Source of the DNA: Gammaproteobacteria bacterium
GTDB lineage: Bacteria; Pseudomonadota; Gammaproteobacteria; GRL18
DNA: 64,000 nucleotides
Assembly (NCBI GenBank): GCA_026994225.1
Contig: JALWRI010000088.1
Location: forward strand, 63,458 to 127,457
Direction of reading: 5' to 3'
Under the pieces are notes generated by a model, which had not been told where the DNA came from, ran no database searches, and saw only the letters and a list, made by a program, of their open reading frames with translations. Position numbers and translations under genes: made by a program. Shown here piece after piece: positions 29,166 through 40,957 of the stretch. Position 1 is the stretch's first letter. Every line of letters starts with the position of its first letter.

Positions 29166-29990
29166 ATGGATATTATAAATAATTCAACCCCAAAAATAAT
29201 GGGAGTTGTCAATGTTACTCCTGATTCATTTTCTGATGGGGGGAGATTTAATACTTTTGAGCAAGCTCGCTTGCAAGCGCATAGGCTTTATTCAGAAGGC
29301 GCTGATATTATTGATATTGGTGGAGAATCCACTCGCCCTGGGGCAATACCCATTGCAGCACAAGAAGAACTAGATCGGGTTATTCCCCTTATTGAAGCCC
29401 TACATCAAGATATTCCGGTTATTATATCTATAGATACCAGCAAAGCGATAGTTATGCAAGAGGCTATTAATGCTGGTGCAGGAATGATCAATGATGTGAA
29501 AGCGTTGCAAGGAGAAAATGCGTTACACCTTGCAGCCCAAACCAGTGTCCCTATTTGTTTGATGCATATGTTAAATAACCCCACCAATATGCAAGATAAT
29601 CCATACTATCATAATGTTGTTGATGTTGTTATTGATTTTTTACAGCAACGAGTACAAGCATGTATTGCAGCAGGGATTACAAAAGAGCGATTAATTATTG
29701 ATCCTGGTTTTGGTTTTGGCAAACGGTTAGAACATAATCGTGCCTTATTTCAAAATATGCTAAATATTAAGAAAAAATTGGATTTACCTCTATTAATGGG
29801 GATTTCACGCAAGTCAATGTTGGGAGATATTACAGCAAGAGCGGTACAAGAGCGTGTTTATGCTGGTATTGCAGCAACGACTTTAGCTTTACAACAGCAA
29901 GGGGTTGATATTATTCGTACCCATGATGTAGCAGCAACTGTAGATGCAGTAAAAATAGTCGCAGCATTATCAAAGATAGAAGAAAAATAA
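29166..29990 (+). CDS. folP: Dihydropteroate synthase
   Basis: This 274-residue TIM-barrel enzyme has both family signatures: [16 protein letters not shown] near the N-terminus and [16 protein letters not shown] around 45-60. Later it has IDPGFGFGK and GISRKSML. It condenses para-aminobenzoate with dihydropterin pyrophosphate in folate synthesis and is the sulfonamide target. No good Shine-Dalgarno sequence is visible before the ATG, 37 bp after ftsH. Its stop overlaps the glmM start by 1 bp (TAATG), which implies coupled translation. Confidence 0.96.
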   Translation: MDIINNSTPKIMGVVNVTPDSFSDGGRFNTFEQARLQAHRLYSEGADIIDIGGESTRPGAIPIAAQEELDRVIPLIEALHQDIPVIISIDTSKAIVMQEAINAGAGMINDVKALQGENALHLAAQTSVPICLMHMLNNPTNMQDNPYYHNVVDVVIDFLQQRVQACIAAGITKERLIIDPGFGFGKRLEHNRALFQNMLNIKKKLDLPLLMGISRKSMLGDITARAVQERVYAGIAATTLALQQQGVDIIRTHDVAATVDAVKIVAALSKIEEK

Positions 29991-31330
29991 TGAAAAAAAC
30001 ATATTTTGGTACGGATGGTATTCGTGGAAGGGTAGGTACTTACCCTATGACAGCAGATTTTATCCTTAAATTAGGATGGTCAGCAGGAAGAGTATTAGCC
30101 AAAGAAGGAAAAAGTAAGGCTATTATTGGTAAAGATACTCGTATATCTGGGTATATGTATGAATCTGCCCTGGAAGCTGGATTATCTGCAGCTGGAGTGC
30201 ATGTACACTTATTAGGTCCTATGCCCACTCCAGGTATTGCTTATTTAACTCGAGCATTACATGCTCAATTAGGAATAGTTATCAGTGCGTCACATAATCC
30301 CTATTATGATAATGGCATTAAATTTTTTTCTGCTCAAGGATCAAAACTGTCTGATGATATTGAATTAGCGATTGAAGCAGAATTACTAAAGACAATGCAA
30401 ACAGTAGAACCTGCTGTATTAGGAAAAGCCAAGCGTATCCATGATGCAGCCGGACGGTATATCGAGTTTTGTAAAAGTTCTATTCCCTTAATGACCTCAC
30501 TAAAAGGGATGAAGATCGTTATTGATTGTGCTAATGGAGCAACATACCATATAGCTCCATCAGTGCTAGATGAGTTAGGCGCAGAAGTGGTGAGTATTGG
30601 TATTAATCCAGATGGATTGAATATTAATCAGGCAGTAGGGTCTACTGATCCGAGTTTGTTAGTGAATACAGTATTAGAACAAAAAGCAGATTTAGGTATT
30701 GCTTTAGATGGAGATGGCGATCGTGTCATTATGGTCGATCATAAGGGAAATATTCTCGACGGTGATGAAATCTTATACATTATTGCGATGGATCGCTTAA
30801 AAAATAAAAAATGTATAGGGGGTGTGGTTGGAACGGTGATGAGTAATTTTGGTTTAGAACATGCCTTGCAAACGGTTGGTATTGATTTTATACGTACTCC
30901 TGTAGGGGATAGATATGTATTGGAAATGATGGATAAAAAGCAATATTTGTTAGGTGGTGAGGCATCTGGACATATAATTTGTTTGGATAAAACCAGCACC
31001 GGTGATGGGATTATTTCTGCATTACAAGTATTATTTGCTATGTTTCAAGGTAATCAGTCATTATTCGAATTAACACAGGGAATGGATAAATTTCCCCAAA
31101 AGATGATTAATGTCAAATTAGAAAAAGAGATTGATCCACTTCAAGATAAGCAGGTAAAAGAAGCCGTTAAAGAAGCGGAAAATAGCCTGCAAAGTGAAGG
31201 GCGAGTATTACTACGTGCCTCTGGTACTGAACCCCTTATTCGGGTGATGGTCGAAGGTAAAGATAATATTCAAGTGTGTAGCCTGGCAGAAAATATTGCA
31301 AAAGTGGTTGCAAGTATTTGTACTGAGTAA
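29990..31330 (+). CDS. glmM: Phosphoglucosamine mutase
   Basis: This 446-residue phosphohexomutase starts [15 protein letters not shown], has the phosphoserine loop SASHNP (active S101), the metal loop ALDGDGDRV, and the C-terminal phosphate-binding [15 protein letters not shown]. It interconverts glucosamine-6-phosphate and glucosamine-1-phosphate for UDP-GlcNAc, feeding peptidoglycan and lipid A. Its start overlaps the folP stop (TAATG). The order ftsH-folP-glmM is conserved across gammaproteobacteria. Confidence 0.97.
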   Translation: MKKTYFGTDGIRGRVGTYPMTADFILKLGWSAGRVLAKEGKSKAIIGKDTRISGYMYESALEAGLSAAGVHVHLLGPMPTPGIAYLTRALHAQLGIVISASHNPYYDNGIKFFSAQGSKLSDDIELAIEAELLKTMQTVEPAVLGKAKRIHDAAGRYIEFCKSSIPLMTSLKGMKIVIDCANGATYHIAPSVLDELGAEVVSIGINPDGLNINQAVGSTDPSLLVNTVLEQKADLGIALDGDGDRVIMVDHKGNILDGDEILYIIAMDRLKNKKCIGGVVGTVMSNFGLEHALQTVGIDFIRTPVGDRYVLEMMDKKQYLLGGEASGHIICLDKTSTGDGIISALQVLFAMFQGNQSLFELTQGMDKFPQKMINVKLEKEIDPLQDKQVKEAVKEAENSLQSEGRVLLRASGTEPLIRVMVEGKDNIQVCSLAENIAKVVASICTE

Positions 31331-31337
31331 TCTTATA

Positions 31338-31366
31338 TTGACATTTTATAATAGGCAAGTTACTCT
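31338..31366 (+). promoter_or_regulatory. Candidate sigma70 promoter upstream of tpiA
   Basis: A perfect TTGACA (31338-31343) is followed after 17 bp by TACTCT (31361-31366), a poor -10 match. It lies 41 bp upstream of tpiA, in the largest gap of this gene run after glmM. It could start a transcript covering tpiA, secG, tRNA-Leu and perhaps nuo. The -35 and spacing are good, the -10 is weak. Confidence 0.4.
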
Positions 31367-31406
31367 CTTTCGCTGTTTGTTTAGTCTTAGGATACAGGAA
31401 TAAAAA

Positions 31407-32153
31407 ATGATGCGTACACCGTTAGTTGCTGGAAACTGGAAAATGAATGGCTCTCAAGAGAGTATCAAGGCTTTATTAAGTGCTATTAGCTCAGGTTCAA
31501 CCAATCTTTCTGGTGTTGATATAGCAGTATGCCCCCCTGCAATCTATATTCCTGTTGTGGCACAAATATTAGCAAAAAGTCATATTGCTTATGGTGGGCA
31601 AAATGTGTGTGAAAAGGAAAAAGGGGCGTTTACTGGAGAAATAGCAACCTCTATGTTACTAGATTTTTCTTGTAAATATGTCATTATCGGGCATTCGGAA
31701 CGTCGTAGTATTTATAACGAATCAGATAGTCTGGTTGCTGAAAAGTTTGTTGCCGCTAAACAGGCAGGATTAATCCCTATTTTATGTGTAGGAGAAACAC
31801 TAGATGAACGAGAGCAAAATATTACTGAAAAAGTAGTTGCCAGACAACTCGATGCAGTAACAGCTGTTGATAATTTGGATAATGCAGTGATTGCTTATGA
31901 ACCGGTATGGGCAATAGGCACGGGAAAAACGGCAAGTCCCGAACAAGCTCAGGAAGTACATGCTTTTATTCGTCAGCATTTAACACAATCAAATGCTGAT
32001 ATAGCACAGAAAGTACAAATTTTATATGGTGGTAGTGTTAAAGGTAGTAATGCACAAGAGCTATTTGCTAAAGAAGATATTGATGGTGGCTTGATTGGTG
32101 GTGCGTCATTAGATGCCGAAGATTTCTTGCGTATTTGTCAAGCAGCTGTGTAA
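31407..32153 (+). CDS. tpiA: Triosephosphate isomerase
   Basis: This 248-residue TIM barrel has catalytic K12 in GNWKMNG, H96 in IIGHSERR, and E165 in AYEPVWAIGTGKTA, followed by the flexible loop 6. The phosphate-binding YGGSVKGSN and GGLIGGASL segments are also present. It interconverts dihydroxyacetone phosphate and glyceraldehyde-3-phosphate. ACAGGAA precedes the start. A second ATG directly follows (31410), and either could initiate. Confidence 0.97.
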   Translation: MMRTPLVAGNWKMNGSQESIKALLSAISSGSTNLSGVDIAVCPPAIYIPVVAQILAKSHIAYGGQNVCEKEKGAFTGEIATSMLLDFSCKYVIIGHSERRSIYNESDSLVAEKFVAAKQAGLIPILCVGETLDEREQNITEKVVARQLDAVTAVDNLDNAVIAYEPVWAIGTGKTASPEQAQEVHAFIRQHLTQSNADIAQKVQILYGGSVKGSNAQELFAKEDIDGGLIGGASLDAEDFLRICQAAV

Positions 32154-32183
32154 TTATAAAATTATTATTGGTAGGTTCTCTTT

Positions 32184-32642
32184 ATGGAAAGTTTACTTCT
32201 TTTGGTTCATGTTGGAGCAGCGATTGTTTTAATTAGCCTTATTTTAATTCAACAGGGTAAAGGCGCAGACATGGGTGCTGCATTTGGTAGTGGTGCTTCA
32301 GGAACTGTATTTGGTAGTTCAGGAGCAGGAAATTTTCTCACTAAAGCAACTGCAATGTTTGCGACGGTATTTTTTATTACCAGCTTGTCATTGTCTTATT
32401 TTTCAGGTCAGGCAAAAAAACAAGATGATATAGATATCCCTACTGCAAAGGTTATTGAAACTATAGATAATACTGATACACCGGTTTTACCTGAGATAAC
32501 AGAAAATAATGATGTGAAGACAAGAATAGAGAGTGAGAAAAAAGAGTCTGATGCATTAGAAAGAGAAACTAAAAGCGTAGATGTCAATAATGAGAAACAA
32601 GCTGCTGCCCCAGCACAAGATGTTCCAAATATTCATCAGTAG
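32184..32642 (+). CDS. secG: Protein-export membrane protein SecG
   Basis: This 152-residue protein has the SecG core in the first 75 residues: two membrane helices (about 3-22 and 52-72) around the conserved QQGKGADMGAAFGSGASGTVFG loop (residues about 28-50). The hydrophilic, acid-rich tail of about 75 residues is longer than in E. coli SecG and variable in the family. SecG assists SecYE in translocation. tpiA-secG-tRNA-Leu is a widely conserved order, and no terminator separates secG from the tRNA 29 bp downstream. Confidence 0.95.
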   Translation: MESLLLLVHVGAAIVLISLILIQQGKGADMGAAFGSGASGTVFGSSGAGNFLTKATAMFATVFFITSLSLSYFSGQAKKQDDIDIPTAKVIETIDNTDTPVLPEITENNDVKTRIESEKKESDALERETKSVDVNNEKQAAAPAQDVPNIHQ

Positions 32643-32671
32643 GACTATGTGTAGGTAGAATAAAGTAATTT

Positions 32672-32756
32672 GCCGATGTGGTGGAATTGGTAGACACGCT
32701 ATCTTGAGGGGGTAGTGGCGTAAGCCGTGCCGGTTCGACTCCGGCCATCGGCACCA
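32672..32756 (+). tRNA. tRNA-Leu (anticodon GAG)
   Basis: The cloverleaf is complete. The acceptor stem GCCGATG pairs with CATCGGC, the anticodon stem CTATC/GGTAG encloses TTGAGGG (anticodon GAG), there is a long class II variable arm, and the T-arm is CCGG-TTCGACT-CCGG. An encoded CCA ends at 32756. It closely resembles E. coli leuU, which also follows secG. It is probably processed from a secG or secG-nuo transcript, since no separate promoter is evident. Confidence 0.98.
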
Positions 32757-32760
32757 ATCA

Positions 32761-32788
32761 TTATGTATTATGTATTATGTATTATGTC
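32761..32788 (+). repeat. Four tandem copies of a 7-bp unit between tRNA-Leu and nuoA
   Basis: The unit TTATGTA occurs three times and is followed by TTATGTC, four contiguous copies beginning 4 bp after the tRNA CCA. It lies in the nuoA leader about 50 bp before the start codon. Such short repeats can vary in copy number by slippage. Confidence 0.9.
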
Positions 32789-32838
32789 AATAATATGTTA
32801 TAAACTATTTTTAGTTCAATAGAAGTGAAATAATAACC

Positions 32839-33195
32839 ATGCTAGAATCCTATTTACCCATTTTAATTTTTATATTTGTTGGCATTAGTGTTGGCATTGT
32901 TATGTTAGGAATGGGATTTGTATTGTCGCCACACCGTCCAGATAAAGAAAAAAATTCAACTTATGAATGTGGCTTTGAACCCTTTGAAAATTCTCGTATT
33001 AATTTTGATGTACGTTATTATTTGGTCGCTATTTTATTTATTATTTTTGATTTAGAAATTACCTTTTTATTTCCGTGGGCAGTAGTATTGGATGATATTG
33101 GTGTGTTCGGTTTATTGGCTATGGCATTATTTCTCATTATATTAGTAGTTGGTTTTATCTACGAATGGAAGAAAGGAGCATTGGAATGGGAATAG
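32839..33195 (+). CDS. nuoA: NADH-quinone oxidoreductase subunit A
   Basis: This 118-residue protein has three membrane helices (about 6-30, 60-82, 88-110) and the conserved loop [20 protein letters not shown], which carries the Cys of the family. It is part of the quinone-site end of the complex I membrane arm. It is the first gene of a complete nuoA-N operon, 82 bp after tRNA-Leu. Its stop lies inside nuoB by 10 bp. Confidence 0.97.
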   Translation: MLESYLPILIFIFVGISVGIVMLGMGFVLSPHRPDKEKNSTYECGFEPFENSRINFDVRYYLVAILFIIFDLEITFLFPWAVVLDDIGVFGLLAMALFLIILVVGFIYEWKKGALEWE

Positions 33196-33665
33196 AAGGT
33201 GTTCTGGAAAAAGGGGTTATTACCACGACTGCAGATAAGTTAATTAATTGGGCAAGAACCGGCTCTATGTGGCCAATGACATTTGGTTTAGCTTGTTGTG
33301 CGGTAGAAATGATGCACGCAGGGGCTTCGCGTTACGATTTAGATCGTTTTGGTATTGTTTTTCGTCCTAGTCCAAGGCAGTCAGATGTGATGATTGTTGC
33401 AGGTACATTGATTAATAAGATGGCACCTGCATTAAGGAAAGTCTATGATCAAATGGCTGAACCTCGTTGGGTTATTTCTATGGGGTCGTGTGCCAATGGA
33501 GGAGGATATTATCATTATTCCTATTCCGTTGTTCGAGGTTGTGATCGTATTGTTCCAGTTGATATTTATGTTCCTGGTTGTCCACCAACTGCAGAAGCAC
33601 TATTATATGGTATCTTGCAATTACAGAAAAAAATCATGCGGACGAGTACCATTGCACGACAATAA
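33186..33665 (+). CDS. nuoB: NADH-quinone oxidoreductase subunit B
   Basis: This is 159 residues from the ATG at 33186, preceded by AAGGAG, and begins [20 protein letters not shown] as in other NuoB proteins. An upstream in-frame start at 33165 would add 7 unconserved residues within nuoA. The N2 cluster ligands are Cys37, Cys38, Cys102 and Cys132 (in [15 protein letters not shown] and [11 protein letters not shown]). N2 is the last iron-sulfur centre before quinone. The gene overlaps nuoA by 10 bp. Confidence 0.97.
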   Translation: MGIEGVLEKGVITTTADKLINWARTGSMWPMTFGLACCAVEMMHAGASRYDLDRFGIVFRPSPRQSDVMIVAGTLINKMAPALRKVYDQMAEPRWVISMGSCANGGGYYHYSYSVVRGCDRIVPVDIYVPGCPPTAEALLYGILQLQKKIMRTSTIARQ

Positions 33666-33686
33666 AAGTATATCAAGAGAAAAATA

Positions 33687-34289
33687 ATGTCGGAATATTA
33701 TCAACAATTAAATGAGCGTTTTTGTAAAGTATTAGCTGATAAGTTTACGTTTAGTTCAAAAGTAGCAATGAACGAGTTAACTATCACTATTGAAAAAACA
33801 CAATTATTAGACTTTTGTCAGTATATAAAAGAAGCAGAATATTTTGCTTTTGATCAATTGATTGATGTGTGTGCAGTAGATTATGTAGAGTATGCAGGTA
33901 GTTTTTCTTATCCTGAACGTTTTGCAGTGGTATATCATCTGTTATCAGTTAAATATAATCAACGGGTTCGTTTGCAAGTGTTTGTGAATGAGGATGAGCC
34001 TCGCATACATTCAGTGATAAGTATATGGCCATCAGCTAATTGGTTTGAACGTGAAGCCTTTGATTTATTTGGTATTATTTTTGATGGTCATCCAGATTTA
34101 CGGCGTATATTGACAGATTATGGATTTATAGGTCATCCATTTAGAAAAGATTTCCCTTTAATTGGACAAGTAGAAATGCGTTATGATGATGAGAAACAAC
34201 GTGTTGTCTATGAGCCAGTAAGTATTGAAGCAAGGGTGAATATTCCTCGGGTTATTCGAGATTATAACCGTTATCGGCATGATGAGTAA
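33687..34289 (+). CDS. nuoC: NADH-quinone oxidoreductase subunit C
   Basis: This 200-residue 30-kDa-type subunit has the diagnostic [10 protein letters not shown] stretch ([22 protein letters not shown], about 118-139) and the [10 protein letters not shown] segment. It is separate from nuoD, unlike the fused NuoCD of E. coli, which points away from enterics. It belongs to the hydrophilic connecting module of complex I. It lies 21 bp after nuoB and 5 bp before nuoD. Confidence 0.96.
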   Translation: MSEYYQQLNERFCKVLADKFTFSSKVAMNELTITIEKTQLLDFCQYIKEAEYFAFDQLIDVCAVDYVEYAGSFSYPERFAVVYHLLSVKYNQRVRLQVFVNEDEPRIHSVISIWPSANWFEREAFDLFGIIFDGHPDLRRILTDYGFIGHPFRKDFPLIGQVEMRYDDEKQRVVYEPVSIEARVNIPRVIRDYNRYRHDE

Positions 34290-34294
34290 AAACT

Positions 34295-35548
34295 ATGGCT
34301 GAAATACGCAATTATACTATGAATTTTGGACCTCAGCATCCTGCGGCACATGGGGTGTTACGTTTAGTTTTAGAATTAAATGGTGAGGTAGTACAACGAG
34401 CTGATCCACATATTGGTTTACTGCATAGGGCAACAGAAAAATTAGCAGAAAGTAAACCCTTTAATCAGAGTATAGGCTATATGGATCGTCTGGATTATGT
34501 ATCCATGATGTGTAATGAACATGCTTATGTGATGACGATTGAGAAATTATTGGGGATAACTGTTCCAGTGAGAGCGCAGTACATTCGGGTGATGTTTGAT
34601 GAAATTACCCGTATTCTTAATCACTTAATGTGGATTGGAGCGCATGGTTTAGATATTGGTGCAATGACTATCTTTTTGTATGCATTTAGAGAGCGCGAAG
34701 ATTTAATGGATGTGTATGAAGCAGTCTCAGGCGCACGGATGCATGCAACGTATTATCGCCCGGGTGGTGTTTACCGTGATTTGCCTGAATTAATGCCACA
34801 ATATCAGGCATCTAAATGGCATACTCAAGCTGAGGTCAATAAACTCAATGAAAATAGACAGGGTTCATTATTAGATTTTCTTGATGATTTCACACAACGT
34901 TTTGATACCTATGTAGATGAATATGAAACATTACTGACCGAAAACCGAATTTGGAAACAGCGTACTGTTGATATTGGTATTATTACCCCTGAGCGAGCTA
35001 TTGCACTGGGTTTTACAGGGCCTATGTTAAGGGGTAGTGGTGTTGAGTGGGATCTACGTAAAAAACAGCCTTATGAAGTGTATGATAAAATGGATTTTGA
35101 TATTCCTGTTGGTGTAAATGGGGATTGCTATGATCGTTATTTGGTTCGTATGGAAGAAATGCGACAATCCAACCGCATTATAAAACAGTGTATCCGTTGG
35201 TTACGTGATAATCCTGGGAGTGTGATGTTAGAAGATCATAAATTGACGCCTCCTTCTCGTGAACACATGAAAGAAGATATGGAATCACTTATTCACCACT
35301 TTAAATTATTTACTGAAGGGTATAGTGTTCCAGAAGGGCAAGCGTATGCTGCTGTAGAACACCCTAAGGGAGAATTTGGCACTTATATTATATCAGAAGG
35401 GGCAAATAAACCGTATCGATTAAAAATACGTGCGCCAGGGTTTGTGCATTTATCAGCATTGCATGAGATGGTAGAAGGGCATATGCTTGCAGATGTGGTT
35501 GCAGTAATTGGTACACAGGATATTGTCTTTGGGGAGGTGGATCGCTAA
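34295..35548 (+). CDS. nuoD: NADH-quinone oxidoreductase subunit D
   Basis: This 417-residue 49-kDa-type subunit, descended from the [NiFe] hydrogenase large subunit, starts with [18 protein letters not shown] and [14 protein letters not shown], and ends FGEVDR. With NuoB it forms the quinone-reduction chamber. The hydrogenase Ni ligands are replaced, as expected in complex I. It overlaps nuoE by 1 bp (TAATG). Confidence 0.97.
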   Translation: MAEIRNYTMNFGPQHPAAHGVLRLVLELNGEVVQRADPHIGLLHRATEKLAESKPFNQSIGYMDRLDYVSMMCNEHAYVMTIEKLLGITVPVRAQYIRVMFDEITRILNHLMWIGAHGLDIGAMTIFLYAFREREDLMDVYEAVSGARMHATYYRPGGVYRDLPELMPQYQASKWHTQAEVNKLNENRQGSLLDFLDDFTQRFDTYVDEYETLLTENRIWKQRTVDIGIITPERAIALGFTGPMLRGSGVEWDLRKKQPYEVYDKMDFDIPVGVNGDCYDRYLVRMEEMRQSNRIIKQCIRWLRDNPGSVMLEDHKLTPPSREHMKEDMESLIHHFKLFTEGYSVPEGQAYAAVEHPKGEFGTYIISEGANKPYRLKIRAPGFVHLSALHEMVEGHMLADVVAVIGTQDIVFGEVDR

Positions 35549-36063
35549 TGAGTACTCAATCTACAGATTTATCAGAGGGTAAGAGCGATGTACTTTCAGA
35601 GCAAACGTATGCTGAAATTGATCAATGGTTAAAAAAATATCCTCCAGAACAAAAAAAATCAGCAGTGATGGCTGCATTACGAATAGCGCAAGATGAGAAT
35701 AAAGGCTATTTAACAACCGATATTATTAGTGCTATTGCAAAATATTTAGCTATTCCCGCTATTGAAGTACAGGAAGTTGCCACATTTTATTCTATGTATG
35801 AACATAATCCAGTGGGGAAACATAAAATATGTGTTTGTACAAATATATCTTGTATGCTAAACGGTTCAGAGCATATTTTAGATTATATATATGAAAGACT
35901 TGGTATTAAGCCAGGAGAAACAACAAAAGATGGTAAATTTACTTTAAAAGAAGTAGAATGCCTGGGTGCTTGTGTTGGCGCACCGATGTTACAAGTGGGT
36001 AAAGAGTATCATGAATATCTCACCCCTGAAAAAGTGGATGCACTATTAAGTCGTTTAGATTAA
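35548..36063 (+). CDS. nuoE: NADH-quinone oxidoreductase subunit E
   Basis: This 171-residue thioredoxin-like subunit binds the N1a [2Fe-2S] cluster through Cys97, Cys102, Cys138 and Cys142. The spacing 5, 36 and 4 is the same as in E. coli NuoE. The N-terminal helical part carries VATFYSMYEHNPVGKH. It forms the NADH-oxidising module with NuoF and NuoG. The first residues (about 1-20) are variable. Confidence 0.97.
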   Translation: MSTQSTDLSEGKSDVLSEQTYAEIDQWLKKYPPEQKKSAVMAALRIAQDENKGYLTTDIISAIAKYLAIPAIEVQEVATFYSMYEHNPVGKHKICVCTNISCMLNGSEHILDYIYERLGIKPGETTKDGKFTLKEVECLGACVGAPMLQVGKEYHEYLTPEKVDALLSRLD

Positions 36064-36086
36064 AGCTGAGTAATTTGGATTAAAGC

Positions 36087-37382
36087 ATGACAAATGAAGT
36101 GTGTTTTCGTACGTTACACCTCGATAAGCCTTCTAGCTTAGATACTTATATAAGTATTGGTGGATATCAAGTATGGAAAAAAATTCTGGCAGAAAAAACA
36201 TCTCAGATGGATATTATTGAAGAAATAAAAATATCCAATTTACGTGGGCGAGGTGGTGCAGGGTTTCCTACAGGATTAAAATGGAGTTTTATGCATCCGC
36301 CAGGGGGGGAAGTACAACCCTCTATGCAGCGTTATATTGTCTGTAATTCAGATGAAGGAGAGCCTGGCACTTGTAAGGATAGAGATATTTTACGCTATAA
36401 TCCTCATCAACTTATTGAAGGTATGGCAATAGCTGGTTATGCTATTGGTGCAAGTATAGGTTATAACTATATTCGTGGTGAATTTTGGGAACCCTATGAA
36501 CAGTTTGAACAAGCGTTATCTGAAGCCTATGAAGCAGGTCTATTGGGTAAAAATATTCAAAACTCAGGTATTGACTTTGATTTATATACCCATTTAGGGG
36601 CAGGAGCGTATATTTGTGGTGAAGAAACCGCATTACTTGAGTCAATTGAAGGGAAGAAAGGGCAACCTCGATTTAAGCCTCCTTTTCCTGCAAGCTATGG
36701 TTTGTATGGACGACCTACCACCATTAATAATACTGAAACCTTAGCCTCGGTTCCGGTTATTTTAGAAAAAGGTGGGCAATGGTTTTTGGAACAGGGTAAA
36801 CCTAATAATGGTGGTACTAAGTTATTTTCCGTTTCAGGACATGTCAATAAGCCAGGAAATTATGAAGTACCTATGGGAATTCCCTTTGCAGATTTGTTAG
36901 AAATGGCAGGTGGTGTTAAAGACGGAAAAAAACTCAAAGCAGTTATTCCAGGTGGATCCTCAACGCCCGTTATTCCTGGTGAGATTATGATGGATTTAAG
37001 TATGGATTATGATTCTTTAGCATCAAAAGCAGCAGGTTCTATGTTGGGTGCAGGTTCTGTGATTGTGATGCATGAGGATACGTGTATGGTAAAAACCCTC
37101 GCACGCTTATCACATTTTTATTATGATGAATCGTGTGGACAATGTACACCTTGTCGTGAAGGAACAGGATGGTTATCTCGTATTGTACATCGTATTGAAG
37201 ATGGGCAAGGAAAAAATGAAGATTTGGACTTATTAAACAGTATTGCTTCAAAAATTGAAGGGCGTACTATTTGTGCATTAGGTGCTGCTGCGGCGATGCC
37301 AGTGGCAAGTTTTATTAAGCATTATAGAGATGAATTTCAGTATCATATTGATCATAAAAAATGTATGGTTAGTATGAAGTAA
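36087..37382 (+). CDS. nuoF: NADH-quinone oxidoreductase subunit F
   Basis: This 431-residue 51-kDa-type subunit has the glycine-rich NADH/FMN loop [13 protein letters not shown] (about 54-66), a second FMN region [21 protein letters not shown], and N3 [4Fe-4S] ligands C350, C353, C356 and C396 in [12 protein letters not shown] and TICALG. It oxidises NADH and passes electrons from FMN to the cluster chain. It starts at an ATG 23 bp after nuoE. Confidence 0.97.
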   Translation: MTNEVCFRTLHLDKPSSLDTYISIGGYQVWKKILAEKTSQMDIIEEIKISNLRGRGGAGFPTGLKWSFMHPPGGEVQPSMQRYIVCNSDEGEPGTCKDRDILRYNPHQLIEGMAIAGYAIGASIGYNYIRGEFWEPYEQFEQALSEAYEAGLLGKNIQNSGIDFDLYTHLGAGAYICGEETALLESIEGKKGQPRFKPPFPASYGLYGRPTTINNTETLASVPVILEKGGQWFLEQGKPNNGGTKLFSVSGHVNKPGNYEVPMGIPFADLLEMAGGVKDGKKLKAVIPGGSSTPVIPGEIMMDLSMDYDSLASKAAGSMLGAGSVIVMHEDTCMVKTLARLSHFYYDESCGQCTPCREGTGWLSRIVHRIEDGQGKNEDLDLLNSIASKIEGRTICALGAAAAMPVASFIKHYRDEFQYHIDHKKCMVSMK

Positions 37383-37422
37383 AGTGTACTCCTAACTAGA
37401 CGGTAATCAATGAGAGTAGGAA

Positions 37423-39831
37423 ATGGGTGACAAAAAAGTTACTATTGAAGTGAATGGTCAGGAAATAGAAACACAGGCAGGTCGTATGTTGATCGAGATT
37501 GCTGATGAAGTCGGTATTCCTGTCCCTCGTTTTTGTTACCATAAAAAATTATCTGTTGCAGCAAATTGCCGTATGTGTTTGGTCGAAATGCAAGCGATGC
37601 GAGAAGGAATGGAAAATCCGGTTGTACCAGCGTGTGCTACACCGATTGGTGATGGTATGAAATTTTATACTAAATCACCTAAAGCGATCGCAGCACAAAA
37701 AGGGGTGATGGAATTTTTATTAATTAATCATCCCTTAGACTGCCCTATTTGTGATCAAGGGGGAGAATGTGAATTACAAGATATAGCCATAGGATATGGT
37801 GAGGGTTATTCACAATATACAGAAGCTAAACGAGTAGTAAAAAATAAAGACTTAGGGCCACTTATTGCAACTGATATGACTCGTTGTATCCATTGTACTC
37901 GTTGTGTACGTTTTGGTGAAGAAATAGCCGGAACACGGGAATTAGGTATGATAGGGCGAGGGGAACATACAGAAATTACTACTTATTTAGAACATAGTAT
38001 TAGTTCTGAAATGTCGGCAAATGTTATTGATTTATGTCCTGTTGGTGCTTTGACATCTAAGCCTTTTCGTTATTCTGCACGAAGTTGGGAACTAAATAAT
38101 GTTGACGCTATTGCAGCCCATGATTGTGTTGGATCAAATATTATTGTACAGACCTTACATAATAAGGTGAAGCGAGTATTGCCAAGAGAAAATGAAGCGT
38201 TGAATGAGGTGTGGTTATCAGATCGGGATCGTTTTAGTTATTTATCTCAAACACATACTGAACGCCTGGAAACCCCAATGATTAAAAAAGGGGGAGAGTG
38301 GCAGTGTTGTGATTGGAATACCGCTTTAACAACATTAGTCGCTGAATTAGATATTTTAGTAAAAGATAAGAAAAATACGATAGGTGCTTTACTTTCTCCA
38401 TCCTCTACTTTGGAAGAAGGATATTTATTACAAAAAATAGTGCGAGGAATGGGACAGCATAATATTGATTTTCGTATCCGTCAACAAGATTTTAGTCAAC
38501 AAACATTAGATCCTTTATATCCTCATTTGGGTGTCAATATTGATGATATATCGACATTGGATGCAGTAATGTTGATAGGTTCTAATATTCATAAAGATCA
38601 ACCTATTATTGGGCATCGATTACGTCAAGCGGTATTAAAAAATGATACGAAAGTGATGGCAGTTAGCCACCGTCAGTATTCATTTCATTTTCCAGTAACA
38701 GAAAATATTATTGTCCATCCACAACGTATAGCTTTGCAGTTAGCAGGTATTGCAAAGGCTCTGCTAACATTAAATAATGCTTCTGCTCCGACAGGATTAA
38801 AAGAAGTGATAGATGATATGCTCATCACTGATATACAGCAAAAAATGGCTGAAAAATTACAGGCTGCAAAGCGTGGGCATCTTATCTTGGGTAATATGAT
38901 CTATGGCTTGGAAGATTATGCTCAAATACGTATGCTGGCATCGCTTATTGCATCGTTAAGCGAGTGTAATATAGGTTATTTGACAGAAGGTGCGAATGCT
39001 GCAGGTCTTGCTATAGCAGGATGTTTACCACATCGTAAAGAGGTAGGTAAAGAGAATAATCAAGACGTTGGTTTACATGCACAAGAGATGTTATCAAAAA
39101 CCCTGGATGCGTATATTTTGCTGGGAATTGAACCAGAGTTGGATACCTTAAATCCTCAACAAGCTATCAATACATTAACAGCATCTTCAATGGTTGTTGT
39201 GATGAATGCTTTTGTAACGGACACAATGAAGCAGTATGCAAATATTTTATTACCTATTTCTACCCCCTTGGAAACATCGGGTACGTTTGTTAATACCAAT
39301 GGAATGTGGCAAAGTTTTACTGGAGCAGTAAGTCCTTATAAAGAGGCCAGACCTGCTTGGAAAGTTTTACGAGTATTAGGAAATTTATTTGAATTGGATG
39401 ATTTTGATTATCGCAGTTCAGAAGAAGTAAAAGAGAGTATAGCAAGTAAATATACAGCTGAAAAATTCGATAATAGGATTATCTGGCAAGAACATCTCTT
39501 TGAAAACAGGATAAATAATGTAAATAACGAACCAATACGCATATCAGATGTACCTGGTTATGCTATTGATGCAATGGTACGGCGTGCGGATGCACTGCAA
39601 GATAGTCTGGATATGCAAATAGCAGACAAAGTGTTAATGAATGAGAAATTAGCACAAGTATTGCAATGTCACGCAGATAATATTGTTGAGGTGGAACAAT
39701 TAGAAGGTAGTGGAAAATTTATAGTTGCCATTGATGAAAGCATTCCTGATGATTGTATCTATATTCCTTCAGCAGTTGCCGCAACGACAAATTTAGCTGC
39801 ACCTTTTTCAACTGTGAGTATAAAAGAATAA
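37423..39831 (+). CDS. nuoG: NADH-quinone oxidoreductase subunit G
   Basis: This 802-residue 75-kDa-type subunit has the N-terminal N1b ferredoxin domain (C38, C49, C52, C71), N5 ligands H103, C107, C110, C116 in [15 protein letters not shown], and N4 ligands C155, C158, C161 and C205. The C-terminal two-thirds is the molybdopterin-oxidoreductase-like fold without a cofactor. I do not see the extra N7 CxxC set of E. coli NuoG. AGTAGGAA precedes the ATG. nuoH follows after 1 bp. Confidence 0.96.
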   Translation: MGDKKVTIEVNGQEIETQAGRMLIEIADEVGIPVPRFCYHKKLSVAANCRMCLVEMQAMREGMENPVVPACATPIGDGMKFYTKSPKAIAAQKGVMEFLLINHPLDCPICDQGGECELQDIAIGYGEGYSQYTEAKRVVKNKDLGPLIATDMTRCIHCTRCVRFGEEIAGTRELGMIGRGEHTEITTYLEHSISSEMSANVIDLCPVGALTSKPFRYSARSWELNNVDAIAAHDCVGSNIIVQTLHNKVKRVLPRENEALNEVWLSDRDRFSYLSQTHTERLETPMIKKGGEWQCCDWNTALTTLVAELDILVKDKKNTIGALLSPSSTLEEGYLLQKIVRGMGQHNIDFRIRQQDFSQQTLDPLYPHLGVNIDDISTLDAVMLIGSNIHKDQPIIGHRLRQAVLKNDTKVMAVSHRQYSFHFPVTENIIVHPQRIALQLAGIAKALLTLNNASAPTGLKEVIDDMLITDIQQKMAEKLQAAKRGHLILGNMIYGLEDYAQIRMLASLIASLSECNIGYLTEGANAAGLAIAGCLPHRKEVGKENNQDVGLHAQEMLSKTLDAYILLGIEPELDTLNPQQAINTLTASSMVVVMNAFVTDTMKQYANILLPISTPLETSGTFVNTNGMWQSFTGAVSPYKEARPAWKVLRVLGNLFELDDFDYRSSEEVKESIASKYTAEKFDNRIIWQEHLFENRINNVNNEPIRISDVPGYAIDAMVRRADALQDSLDMQIADKVLMNEKLAQVLQCHADNIVEVEQLEGSGKFIVAIDESIPDDCIYIPSAVAATTNLAAPFSTVSIKE

Positions 39832-39832
39832 T

Positions 39833-40903
39833 ATGTTGGATTTACTGTATTCGCTAACTAGCTTTTTACCTGAAAGTTTACAAACTATTATTATTATATT
39901 GGTAAAAATAGCCGTTTTATTAATACCTTTATTATTAGGTGTAGCATATTTAACTTATGCAGAGCGTAAAATTATAGGATATATGCAAGTACGCATTGGC
40001 CCTAATCGAGTAGGTCCTAGAGGCTGGTTACAACCTATTGCTGATGCAGTAAAATTAATGTTTAAAGAGATAGTGATACCCAATTTTGCAAATAAATTTC
40101 TGTTTTTACTTGCTCCTGTATTATCTATTGGTACAGCTTTAGCGGCCTGGGCAGTAGTACCTTTCAATGCAGAATTAGTATTAGCTGATGTTAATGCAGG
40201 TTTATTGTATATTTTAGCAATGACTTCAGTCGGTGTGTATGGAGTGATAATTGCTGGATGGGCGTCTAATTCAAAATATGCAATGTTAAGTGCATTACGT
40301 GCTTCAGCACAAATTGTGTCGTATGAAATTGCTATGGGATTTGCTTTAGTAGGTGTTTTGATGGCATCTCGTAGTCTTAATTTAGGTGATATTGTTATCG
40401 GGCAGTCAGGAGGAATTTATCATTGGTATTTATTGCCTTTATTTCCCCTATTCGTAGTATATTTTATTTCTGGTGTTGCAGAAACTAATCGAGCTCCTTT
40501 TGATGTAGCAGAAGGTGAGTCAGAAATTGTTGCCGGTTTTCATGTTGAATATTCGGGAATGGCATTTTCTATTTTCTTTCTTGCTGAATATGCCAATATG
40601 ATTCTAATATCTATGTTGGCAAGTTTGATGTTTTTAGGAGGGTGGTTGTCTCCTTTTGAAGGCATAGAGATAATACAAAATTCTTCTCTTGCTTTTATAG
40701 GTACTGCCAGTATTGGATGGTTATTAGCGAAGGCTGCATTTTTATTACTCTTGTTTTTATGGTTTAGAGCAACTTTTCCACGCTATCGCTATGATCAAAT
40801 TATGCGTTTAGGATGGAAAGTATTTATTCCAATTACTATCGTATGGATTTTTGTTATTGGTTTGATGTATTACTGGCAAATTGGCCCTTGGTTTACGCAT
40901 TAA
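39833..40903 (+). CDS. nuoH: NADH-quinone oxidoreductase subunit H
   Basis: This 356-residue polytopic protein has about eight helices and the signatures [20 protein letters not shown] and the acidic quinone-tunnel loop [19 protein letters not shown]. It anchors the hydrophilic arm to the membrane arm and forms the quinone entry channel of complex I. It begins 1 bp after nuoG; nuoI is 54 bp downstream. Confidence 0.97.
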   Translation: MLDLLYSLTSFLPESLQTIIIILVKIAVLLIPLLLGVAYLTYAERKIIGYMQVRIGPNRVGPRGWLQPIADAVKLMFKEIVIPNFANKFLFLLAPVLSIGTALAAWAVVPFNAELVLADVNAGLLYILAMTSVGVYGVIIAGWASNSKYAMLSALRASAQIVSYEIAMGFALVGVLMASRSLNLGDIVIGQSGGIYHWYLLPLFPLFVVYFISGVAETNRAPFDVAEGESEIVAGFHVEYSGMAFSIFFLAEYANMILISMLASLMFLGGWLSPFEGIEIIQNSSLAFIGTASIGWLLAKAAFLLLLFLWFRATFPRYRYDQIMRLGWKVFIPITIVWIFVIGLMYYWQIGPWFTH

Positions 40904-40957
40904 CGATTAATACGCAATAAGCAAACAAGCATATTTTGCAGAGTTTGGGAGAATTGA

